Translations under genes and position numbers: made by a program
Assembly: GCA_045637485.1 (NCBI GenBank)
Contig: JAZTZK010000114.1
Span: forward strand, 1 to 35,824
DNA from: UBA2862 sp045637485
GTDB taxonomy: Bacteria > Bacillota > Clostridia > Christensenellales > Aristaeellaceae
Reading direction: 5' to 3'
DNA length: 35,824 nt
Shown: positions 29,883-35,824 of the stretch, piece after piece
How positions within the stretch are numbered: position 1 is the first letter of the stretch
Layout: every line of letters begins with the position of its first letter
The notes under the pieces: model-generated
Database searches by the model: none
Told to the model about the DNA's origin: nothing
What the model saw: the letters and a program-made list of their open reading frames with translations, nothing else

Positions 29883-31027
29883 CTGTCTTCTCCCAAAAGC
29901 TCCAGCACCACCGCGTCCTGGACCTCCATGCCCCGGGTAGTCAGCCGCAGGTGGCCGCCGACGCGCTCAACCAGGCCGCCCGCTTCAAGCCACCCGACCG
30001 CCGCCTCGCGCCCCCGCTCAAAGGGAACCCCGAAGGCACGCTCCCATCCCGCCAGATCAAGCCCTCGAACCGTGCGGGTGGAGAGCAGCAGCGTCTCTTC
30101 CATCACATCCTGCTGGGTCAGCCAAGCCTCGTCCAGCCGACGGACGCCGGCAAGGTATTCGTCCATCGATTCCGGATTGTGAAAGCGACGCCCTCCCAGC
30201 AGCGAGTGCGCCGCGCAGCCCAGCCCAAGGTAGTCCCCCCGGTTCCAGTAGACCAGATTGTGGCGGCACTCGCAGCCCGGCACGGCATAATTTGATATTT
30301 CGTAGCGGCGAAAGCCTGCCGCGTTCAATCGTGAGATGGCCTGCCGCTGCATGGCGTTGACCGCGTCGTCACCCGGCAGGGTTGCCGCTCCCGAGGCCAC
30401 CCGGGCCGCCATCTGCGTACCGGGCTCCACGATCAGGCTGTAGGCCGAAATGTGAGGTACGCCCAGGGCGACGGCGGCGTCCAGCGTGTCCGTCCAATGC
30501 TCCATTCTCTGCCCCGGCAGGGCGTACATCAGGTCGAGGTTGATGTTGTCAAACCCGGTCTCTCGGGCCATTGTCACGGCTTGACCGATCTGTCCCGCCG
30601 TGTGGATGCGCTCCAGCGACCGAAGCAGCCCGTCGTCGAAGCTCTGCGCCCCCAGGGACAGCCGGTTCACCCCCGCCCGCCGATAGGCCACCAGCCTGTC
30701 CGGCGTCAGCGTGCCCGGGTTGCCCTCGATGGTAATCTCCGCGTCCGCCTCAAAGGGCGCGATGTCCCGACAGGCGTCGAGCGTTTTTTCGATATAGCCC
30801 GCGTCCACCAGCGTGGGCGTTCCCCCGCCGATGAACACCGTTTTCACCTGATATTCTTCGCGCAACAGACCGAAGTCTGTTACTTCAGACCAAAGTCTTA
30901 TTTCTGTCAGAATTTCGTCAAAATACCGTCTCCAGTCGGCTTCCCGCCCTGAAAACGACGTAAAGTCGCAATAGGCGCACTTTTTTGCGCAGAACGGCAC
31001 ATGGATATAGATGGATAATGATTTCAT
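29879..31027 (-). CDS. hemW: Radical SAM family heme chaperone HemW
   Basis: A 382-residue radical SAM protein. The N-terminus LSIYIHVPFCAKKCAYCDFT holds the CX3CX2C cluster motif. It lacks the fourth cysteine typical of HemN, and its TVFIGGGTPTLVD and EITIEGNPGTLTPDRLVAYR blocks place it with HemW rather than coproporphyrinogen dehydrogenase. GVNRLSLGAQSFDDGLLRSL, DNINLDLMYALPGQRMEHWT and the C-terminal winged-helix-like HemN domain (about 300-380) complete it. HemW delivers heme to target proteins in bacteria studied so far; the old label of oxygen-independent coproporphyrinogen oxidase is misleading. It starts 3 nt after the lepA stop, the common Firmicutes lepA-hemW order. Confidence 0.96.
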   Translation of the reverse strand: MKSLSIYIHVPFCAKKCAYCDFTSFSGREADWRRYFDEILTEIRLWSEVTDFGLLREEYQVKTVFIGGGTPTLVDAGYIEKTLDACRDIAPFEADAEITIEGNPGTLTPDRLVAYRRAGVNRLSLGAQSFDDGLLRSLERIHTAGQIGQAVTMARETGFDNINLDLMYALPGQRMEHWTDTLDAAVALGVPHISAYSLIVEPGTQMAARVASGAATLPGDDAVNAMQRQAISRLNAAGFRRYEISNYAVPGCECRHNLVYWNRGDYLGLGCAAHSLLGGRRFHNPESMDEYLAGVRRLDEAWLTQQDVMEETLLLSTRTVRGLDLAGWERAFGVPFERGREAAVGWLEAGGLVERVGGHLRLTTRGMEVQDAVVLELLGEDR

Positions 31028-31030
31028 CGT

Positions 31031-32836
31031 TCAGTCCATCTTCAGCACGGCCATGAACGCCTCGCTGGGCACGCTCACGCTGCCCACCTGGCGCATGCGC
31101 TTCTTGCCCTCCTTCTGCTTTTCCAGCAGCTTCTTCTTGCGGGAGATGTCACCGCCATAGCACTTGGCGAGCACGTCCTTGCGCAGGGCCTTCACGGTCT
31201 CCCGGGCGATGACCTTTCCGCCGATGGCGGCCTGGATCGGTATCTCGAACAGCTGCCTCGGTATGGCGTCCTTCAGCTTCTCGGCGATGCTGCGGCCCCG
31301 GGGATAGGCCCGGTCCCGGTGCACGATGATCGACAGCGCGTCGCACTGCTCGCCGTTGAGCAACATGTCCAGCTTCACCAGGTCGCTGCGCTCATATCCC
31401 TTCAGCTCATAGTCAAAGGAGGCGTAGCCCCGGGTGCGGCTCTTCAGCTGGTCAAAGAAGTCGTAGATGACCTCGTTCAGCGGCAGGTCGTACTTCAGCA
31501 GCACGCGGCCGCCCTCGATGTACTTCATGTCCCGGAAGGTGCCCCGCTTGTCCTGGCACAGCTCCATGATCGCGCCCACATAATCCTGGGGGGTGATCAC
31601 CTGGGCGTCCACCATCGGCTCCTCCATCCAGTCGATCTCCTGTACCGGGGGCAGGTTGGTGGGGTTGTCGATGAACAGCGTCTCGCCGTCGGTCTTGACG
31701 ACCTTGTACACGACGCTGGGGGCGGTGGTGACCAGGTCGAGGTCGAATTCCCGCTCCAGGCGCTGCTGTATGATCTCCATGTGCAGAAGACCCAGGAAGC
31801 CGCAACGGAAGCCGTAACCCAGGGCCACCGAGGTCTCCGGCTCATAGGACAGCGCCGCGTCGTTCAGGCGCAGCTTCTCAAGCGCGTCCCGCAGGCTCTC
31901 GTAGTCCGCGCCGTCGGCGGGATAGATGCCGCAGTAGACCATCGGCAGCACCGGCTTGTAGCCCGGCAGCGGCTCGGCGGCGGGATTGGCCGCCAGGGTG
32001 ATTGTGTCGCCCACGTGAATGTCGGCGATGTCCTTGATCGAGGCGGCGATGTAACCCACCTCGCCGGCGTTCAGGCTCTCCCGGGGACTGTAGCCCAGGG
32101 GAAGATACGCCCCTACCTCGGTGACGTCGAATTCGCACTTGCCCGCCATCATGCGGATGCGGTCCCCCACCTTCACGCTGCCGGCCTTGACCCGCACCGA
32201 GGAGATGGCCCCGCGGTAGTTGTCGTAATAGGAATCGAAGATCAGCGCCTGAAGCGGCGCGTCTGGATCGTCCTGGGGGGCGGGGATGTTGTGCACAATG
32301 TCCTCCAGCACGTCCTCGATGCCTATGCCCTGCTTGGCGGACACCAGCGGGCAGCCCTCGCAATCGATGCCGATCTCGTCCTCGATCTCCTGCCTGACCA
32401 CCTCCGGCTGGGCCGAGGGCAGGTCGATCTTGTTGATCACCGGGCGGATCTCCAGGTCGTGATCCAGCGCCATGTAGACATTGGCCAGCGTCTGGGCCTC
32501 AATGCCCTGGCTGGCGTCCACCACCAGCACCGCGCCCTCGCAGGCGGCCAGCGCCCGGGACACCTCATAGGTGAAGTCCACGTGGCCGGGGGTATCGATC
32601 AGGTTCAGCTCGTACTCCGTGCCGTCCTTGGCGGTATAGGGCATGCGCACCGCCTTTGATTTGATGGTGATGCCCCGCTCACGCTCCAGCTCCATGGAAT
32701 CCAGAACCTGGTCGGTCATCTCCCGCAGCTGCATCACACCGGTCTTTTCAAGGATGCGGTCGGCCAGGGTGGATTTGCCGTGGTCGATGTGGGCGATGAT
32801 GCAGAAATTGCGGATTCGGCTCTGATCGTATTTCAA
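31031..32836 (-). CDS. lepA: Elongation factor 4 (LepA)
   Basis: A 601-residue translational GTPase that binds ribosomes and helps in initiation or back-translocation. G1 is IIAHIDHGKSTLADRI (about 13-28), G3 is NLIDTPGHVDFTYEVS and G4 is PVINKIDLPSA. Domain II, the EF-G-like domains, LGYGFRCGFLGLLHMEIIQQ and the LepA-specific C-terminal domain ending KEGKKRMRQVGSVSVPSEAF are all present. The start is TTG at 32836 (protein KYDQSRIRNFC...), because GGAGG at 32845-32849 lies 8 nt before it. The in-frame ATG at 32851 overlaps that very ribosome binding site and would add five non-conserved residues. Its promoter lies about 110 bp upstream and the leader is rich in small hairpins. Confidence 0.97.
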   Translation of the reverse strand: MKYDQSRIRNFCIIAHIDHGKSTLADRILEKTGVMQLREMTDQVLDSMELERERGITIKSKAVRMPYTAKDGTEYELNLIDTPGHVDFTYEVSRALAACEGAVLVVDASQGIEAQTLANVYMALDHDLEIRPVINKIDLPSAQPEVVRQEIEDEIGIDCEGCPLVSAKQGIGIEDVLEDIVHNIPAPQDDPDAPLQALIFDSYYDNYRGAISSVRVKAGSVKVGDRIRMMAGKCEFDVTEVGAYLPLGYSPRESLNAGEVGYIAASIKDIADIHVGDTITLAANPAAEPLPGYKPVLPMVYCGIYPADGADYESLRDALEKLRLNDAALSYEPETSVALGYGFRCGFLGLLHMEIIQQRLEREFDLDLVTTAPSVVYKVVKTDGETLFIDNPTNLPPVQEIDWMEEPMVDAQVITPQDYVGAIMELCQDKRGTFRDMKYIEGGRVLLKYDLPLNEVIYDFFDQLKSRTRGYASFDYELKGYERSDLVKLDMLLNGEQCDALSIIVHRDRAYPRGRSIAEKLKDAIPRQLFEIPIQAAIGGKVIARETVKALRKDVLAKCYGGDISRKKKLLEKQKEGKKRMRQVGSVSVPSEAFMAVLKMD

Positions 32837-32897
32837 GGCGCAGACCTCCATAGCACTTTTTTTGACGGTGGTTACGTTGAGGGGTATCCTGATTTGT

Positions 32898-32939
32898 CGG
32901 GCACAGCCCGGTAAACCGGAATTGTCGCATCGAACAATT
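32898..32939 (-). promoter_or_regulatory. Hairpin-rich lepA leader
   Basis: Three small stems lie in the leader: CGGGC-ACA-GCCCG (32898-32910), CCGG-TAAA-CCGG (32908-32919), which shares bases with the first, and AATTGT-N8-ACAATT (32920-32939). The first two are mutually exclusive, a hint of attenuation or just a stable leader. There is no known riboswitch match. Confidence 0.35.
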
Positions 32940-32946
32940 ACATACT

Positions 32947-32975
32947 ATAATAGATTATTCTTGTTAATTAATCAA
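32947..32975 (-). promoter_or_regulatory. Promoter of lepA-hemW
   Basis: TTGATT (32970-32975), 17 bp, TATTAT (32947-32952) on the minus strand, within an AT-rich stretch, about 110 bp ahead of the lepA TTG start. Confidence 0.6.
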
Positions 32976-33007
32976 GGTATTGCGGTTCTACTGCGCCTGA
33001 CGGCCCT

Positions 33008-33919
33008 TCATGGGCTTCCGTCTGCGGTCGATCCTCCCTCCAGGGCGTCCATCTCTTCGATTCCCGACGCCTCATCGTAGATCAGATCGACCAGCGCCCG
33101 CTGGTCTCGAACGAGGGTATTCTTGATGTTGCCGATGGGCTCCAGCGTGGCGACCAGGTGCTCCCGGCCCTGCGCCAGCTTCCGGGTCATCGCGTCCCTG
33201 CGGGCTTCGGCCTCCCTGCGCAGCTTCTCGGTCTCGGCGCGGATGGCGTTCATGCGCTCGGTGATGCGCTCCGTGCGGTAGATGACATCCGGATACGCGT
33301 CTGCAAAGCGCTTGTAGAAGTAGTTGCGATCGCTGAGCAGCAACCTGATCTCCCTGTTGATCTCCTCGGTGTTGTCCGCTTCGCTGCTTTCAACGCCGGT
33401 CTTGACCAGCTTCAGAACAAAGTGGGTCGCCACATAGTCCGCCGCGATCAACGCCAGCAAAAAACAGGCGATGACCGTGCGCGCCCGCAGGCTGACGCCG
33501 TCAAAAAACCGAAACAGCAGCGGATTGGCCAGATTGTCCACGAACACGCCCGCAAGGCCGAAGAGTATCAGGTTGCCGATCCAGACGCGTCCGTCCAGGT
33601 TCATGGGCTTCCGGCTGTAATCCCACCAGCGGGCGTGGAAGCGCCTCTCCATGATCCAGCTGGCCAAATATTCCACCGTACCGCACAGCACGAAGGCGAT
33701 CAGGAACGTGGTGCCCACGGAATGCTCGACCCCCGCGATTGCGTTCACGCCCAGCGTGATCAGCACCGCTCCAAAGCCGTAGATGGGCAGCCAGGGTCCC
33801 GTCAGGAAGCCCCGGTTGATGAACCGTCGATACCTTCTGAGTTTCATGCAGACCTCCATGCACCAACCGGCGATGGCATAGGTGAAGAACAGGAGGATGA
33901 GGTTGACAAAATGCTCCAC
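33008..33919 (-). CDS. CmpB-family (PF06541) membrane protein, putative ABC transporter permease
   Basis: A 303-residue membrane protein. It has the family N-terminus FVNLILLFFTYAIAGWCMEV followed by RGFLTGPWLPIYGFGAVLIT, about six hydrophobic segments up to residue 185, and the WWDYSRKPMNLDGRVWIGNL motif that is typical of the ABC_trans_CmpB family. The C-terminal 110 residues form a soluble, charged, probably coiled-coil part (RMNAIRAETEKLRREAEARR). The start GTG at 33919 has AAGGGG 7 nt upstream and begins at the conserved first span; the ATG at 33943 lacks a ribosome binding site. The transporter label is inherited from the family name and has little experimental backing. Confidence 0.9.
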   Translation of the reverse strand: MEHFVNLILLFFTYAIAGWCMEVCMKLRRYRRFINRGFLTGPWLPIYGFGAVLITLGVNAIAGVEHSVGTTFLIAFVLCGTVEYLASWIMERRFHARWWDYSRKPMNLDGRVWIGNLILFGLAGVFVDNLANPLLFRFFDGVSLRARTVIACFLLALIAADYVATHFVLKLVKTGVESSEADNTEEINREIRLLLSDRNYFYKRFADAYPDVIYRTERITERMNAIRAETEKLRREAEARRDAMTRKLAQGREHLVATLEPIGNIKNTLVRDQRALVDLIYDEASGIEEMDALEGGSTADGSP

Positions 33920-33971
33920 AGGCAAACCCCTTTGCGCATCCATGCGATCGAATGTACGGATAATCGGGCAT

Positions 33972-34000
33972 CGGACAGCGGTCTTTGTCGGCGCTGTCCG
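33972..34000 (-). terminator. Stem-loop after the GNAT pseudogene
   Basis: CGGACAGCG (33972-33980) and CGCTGTCCG (33992-34000) form a perfect 9-bp stem with an 11-nt loop, 3 bp after the GNAT stop. There is no T-run, so termination may be weak or factor-dependent. Confidence 0.45.
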
Positions 34001-34003
34001 TTC

Positions 34004-34579
34004 TCAATTCTCAATGATCGATTTATCCCCCGCCCTGTACGGAACCACCGTTCCCGGGCTTTCCTCATGCCCTCCGATGGGCTTTTCCATACACACCATG
34101 TCGTACCACCGTCCGAACTTGTTTGCGCACCTGTGGAAACGGCCAGCGACGGCATAGCCCATATGCGCGTGGAAGCGGGGGCTGTCGAGGGTCAGGTATT
34201 CGTCCTCGGGATCTGCCAGGGCGATGCAGGCGTACAGGTTGCGCACGCCCATGGCCCCGAGGGCGGCCTCCAGCGCTTCATACAGCGCCCGCCCGATTCC
34301 CCGGCCCCGGGCATTCCCGTCGAGGTAAATCGTCGTCTCGCAGGACCAGTCGTAGGCGGCCCGGTACTTGAAGTGGCCGGCGTAGGCATAACCCAACAGG
34401 CGCCCGTTCTCCTCGGCCACCAGCCACGGATATTTGGCGGTCGTGGCGACCATGCGCTCGCAAAACGCGTCCAGGGTCGGCGCCTCCTATTCAAAGCTGA
34501 CTGCGGTATTACGCACATACCAGGCGTAGATTTCCAGTAGCGGCCCGGCATCGGCAAGCCGCGCGTCCCTTATGATCAC
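34004..34579 (-). pseudogene. GNAT N-acetyltransferase broken by an in-frame amber codon
   Basis: The frame from GTG 34579 to 34004 encodes a phosphinothricin-acetyltransferase-like GNAT protein of about 190 residues, but codon 31 is TAG (34487-34489). Before it the frame reads IIRDARLADAGPLLEIYAWY then VRNTAVSFE; after it EAPTLDAFCERMVATTAKYP, continuing to the acetyl-CoA loop NARGRGIGRALYEALEAAL. In the family the residue at the stop is usually Tyr (SFEYE-P), so a single third-base change TAT/TAC to TAG explains it. The GTG overlaps the EamA stop as GTGA, which shows the gene was once translated from there. A truncated product from ATG 34453 would lack the first strand and helix and is probably inactive. 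The new TAG forms part of an AGGAGG-like stretch. Confidence 0.85.
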
Positions 34580-35502
34580 GCCGCGCCATCCCCTCTCCTG
34601 CTGCCGGGCAGCGGCAGCTGCACCAGCACGATGGCGGCGAACATCACGACGCAGCCCAGCAGCTCCCGGGGTCGCATGCGCTCGCCCAGCAGCAGCGCCC
34701 CGCCGAAGGCGGCAAACACCGATTCCAGGCTCATCAGCAGCGAGGCCACCGTGGGATCGGTATGGCGCTGGCCCACTATTTGAAGGGTATAGCCCACCGC
34801 GCCGGACATGATGCCGCAGTACAGTATCGGTATCGCGGCGGAAGCCACCTTTTCCCAGGTGGGTGCTTCCAGGAGGAAGGCTGCCGCGCCGCAGACGACG
34901 GTCGAGACGACGAACTGCACGGCGGACATGCGGATGGGGTCCGCCTTGGGGGCAAAGTTGTCGATGCACAGTATCTGGCCCGTGAAGAGCAAGGCGCAGA
35001 CGCACACCATGGCGTCGCCCCGGGTGAGGCTGAAGTCCTCGTTCACGCACAGCAGGTACAGGCCCGCCACGCCCACCAGCACCGCCAGCCAGACCAGCCA
35101 GGTGTTTTTCTTTCGAAACAGCACGAAATTGACGACGGGAACCAGCAGCATGTACATGGCGGTGATAAAGCCGGCCTTGCCCGCGGTAGTGGTGACCAGG
35201 CCAATCTGTTGCGTCACGGTTGCCGCCGCCAGGAACGCGCCGCTGCACAGGCCGCCAAGCAGGCTTGCCCTGTTCCGGCGCTTGCGCTCAGCCTCCGGGC
35301 GATGATCGTTGCGACCCGTCAGCATCGCCACCAGCCCCACGGCCACCGTTGACAGCGCCATCCGCGCCGCGCAAAAGGTGATCGGCTCGATGCTGTCCAT
35401 GCCCTGCCGCTGGGCCACAAAGGCCATGCCCCAGATCAGCGCCGTCAGCGCCAGCAGCCCATTTCCCAACAGCCGCCGGCTGCCCGACCGTCGTTCTTCC
35501 AT
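34576..35502 (-). CDS. EamA-family (DMT superfamily) transporter
   Basis: A 308-residue membrane transporter with ten predicted spans in two EamA repeats. The first starts LLALTALIWGMAFVAQRQGM (about 16-35) and the second near 160 (GDAMVCVCALLFTGQILCID). LLVPVVNFVLFRKKNTWLVW, ILYCGIMSGAVGYTLQIVGQ and the family ending ASLLMSLESVFAAFGGALLL are typical. Members export amino acids, nucleotides or other metabolites; the cargo is not readable here. The ATG at 35502 is preferred because the predicted transcription start near 35540 leaves only a few nucleotides before the ATG at 35532, and GGGAAGG precedes 35502. It overlaps the GNAT start by 4 bp. Confidence 0.93.
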   Translation of the reverse strand: MEERRSGSRRLLGNGLLALTALIWGMAFVAQRQGMDSIEPITFCAARMALSTVAVGLVAMLTGRNDHRPEAERKRRNRASLLGGLCSGAFLAAATVTQQIGLVTTTAGKAGFITAMYMLLVPVVNFVLFRKKNTWLVWLAVLVGVAGLYLLCVNEDFSLTRGDAMVCVCALLFTGQILCIDNFAPKADPIRMSAVQFVVSTVVCGAAAFLLEAPTWEKVASAAIPILYCGIMSGAVGYTLQIVGQRHTDPTVASLLMSLESVFAAFGGALLLGERMRPRELLGCVVMFAAIVLVQLPLPGSRRGDGAA

Positions 35503-35546
35503 GCGTCCATCGCCCTTCCCGGAATACTTCATTCACTGTTTTCACT

Positions 35547-35575
35547 ATGATAGCATTCTGAATGGCAGAAGTAAA
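35547..35575 (-). promoter_or_regulatory. Promoter of eamA-GNAT
   Basis: TTTACT (35570-35575), 17 bp, TATCAT (35547-35552) on the minus strand, with TGC before the -10 (extended -10). It decides the eamA start, since the leader would be too short for the upstream ATG. Confidence 0.55.
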
Positions 35576-35666
35576 CCGAATTGATGTTATATTGTCGTAT
35601 TGCATCGATACCTTCAACAAAACACCTATTCATAACTCAATCATCACATTTCCCGGGCTTTCGGCC

Positions 35667-35694
35667 TTGAAAAGCAACATAAGCCGAGTATAAT
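35667..35694 (+). promoter_or_regulatory. Promoter of the alpha-amylase gene
   Basis: TTGAAA (35667-35672), a 16-bp spacer and TATAAT (35689-35694) on the plus strand. The predicted leader to the ATG at 35784 is about 80 nt and contains an inverted repeat. Confidence 0.7.
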
Positions 35695-35740
35695 AATCGA
35701 AATTCAGGCGAGTTTCCTGAATACTAACATGAAAGGTACT

Positions 35741-35766
35741 TGTGCGCTGCGCACAATCAGCGCACA
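35741..35766. promoter_or_regulatory. Inverted repeat in the amylase leader
   Basis: TGTGCGCTG (35741-35749) and CAGCGCACA (35758-35766) are perfect 9-bp arms with an 8-nt spacer. A smaller hairpin, GTGCGC-T-GCGCAC (35742-35754), competes with it. It lies between the promoter and the start codon and may be a repressor site or a leader hairpin acting near the ribosome binding region. Confidence 0.5.
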
Positions 35767-35783
35767 GGTTATGGATATAGACC

Positions 35784-35824
35784 ATGATTACCAATGAGAC
35801 GATGATGCAGTACTTTGAATGGTA
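35784..35824 (+). CDS. GH13 alpha-amylase, N-terminal fragment at the window edge
   Basis: Only 13 full codons are in the window: MITNETMMQYFEW. The TMMQYFEW block is the N-terminal signature of cytoplasmic GH13 alpha-amylases of the bacterial liquefying/AmyA type, which read NGTMMQYFEWY near residue 5. The start lacks a signal peptide, in keeping with a cytoplasmic form or a lost leader. A good promoter and a leader inverted repeat precede it. The identification rests on this short but distinctive motif; the ribosome binding site is weak. Confidence 0.75.
   Translation, partial: MITNETMMQYFEW

Noticed and set aside
29879..31027. Coproporphyrinogen III dehydrogenase (hemN)
   Set aside because: The cluster motif is CX3CX2C followed by D-F without the fourth cysteine, and the gene follows lepA, both typical of HemW.
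31319..32659. 446-codon plus-strand frame opposite lepA
   Set aside because: Antisense of a universally conserved gene; no motifs.
34487..34579. UAG read as an amino acid (amber recoding) to explain the GNAT break
   Set aside because: TAG is used as a normal stop by the esterase gene (10699-10701) and the YesL-linked gene (9965-9967), so genome-wide recoding is unlikely. A point mutation is simpler.

Overview
The window is a GC-rich (roughly 60 %) chromosomal stretch from a Gram-positive-type Clostridia. The grounds are strong GGAGG ribosome binding sites with ATG, GTG and TTG starts, the rimM-trmD-rplS-rbgA-rnhB-yraN order, DUF624/YesL and LplB/LplC-type sugar transport genes, and CotH/lamin-tail surface proteins. 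The mix resembles uncultured gut Christensenellales-like genomes, but this placement is an inference and no marker gene settles it. Most genes lie on the minus strand.

Region 1 (1-10 kb) is a fructan/sucrose utilisation locus. On the minus strand run two ABC permeases, a solute-binding protein, a cytoplasmic GH32 beta-fructofuranosidase, a PfkB fructokinase and the start of an MsmK/UgpC-type ATPase. A divergent LacI regulator, a YesL membrane protein and a membrane-anchored protein of unknown function face them. The divergent intergenic region holds two sigma-70-type promoters and repeated TGCATTTGCACA motifs that look like LacI-family operators. A 250-bp MITE-like palindromic element sits inside the locus.

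Region 2 (10-13 kb) has a TetR regulator with a consensus promoter and a secreted tannase-like alpha/beta hydrolase with a glycine-rich insert. Region 3 (13-18.3 kb) is the ribosome/tRNA maturation block. In it trmD is extended by a DUF4275-like domain, and a secreted Big2-domain protein is inserted between trmD and rplS.

Region 4 (18.3-20.8 kb), on the plus strand, holds a Phd/ParE toxin-antitoxin pair and the ACT-domain/PFL (UPF0210) pair. Region 5 (20.8-29.9 kb) holds a CBM9-like/Nudix fusion and then a cell-surface cluster: a lamin-tail membrane protein, DUF4956, a VTC-type polyphosphate polymerase domain protein, a lamin-tail/CotH kinase protein and a membrane-anchored PIG-L deacetylase. 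This cluster is the best candidate for a poorly described system, possibly surface phosphorylation or phosphate-polymer modification.

Region 6 (29.9-35.8 kb) has hemW and lepA, a CmpB-type membrane protein, a GNAT acetyltransferase broken by an in-frame amber codon and translationally coupled to an EamA transporter, and the first codons of a divergent GH13 alpha-amylase. I saw no tRNA, rRNA, CRISPR array, prophage or complete insertion sequence.
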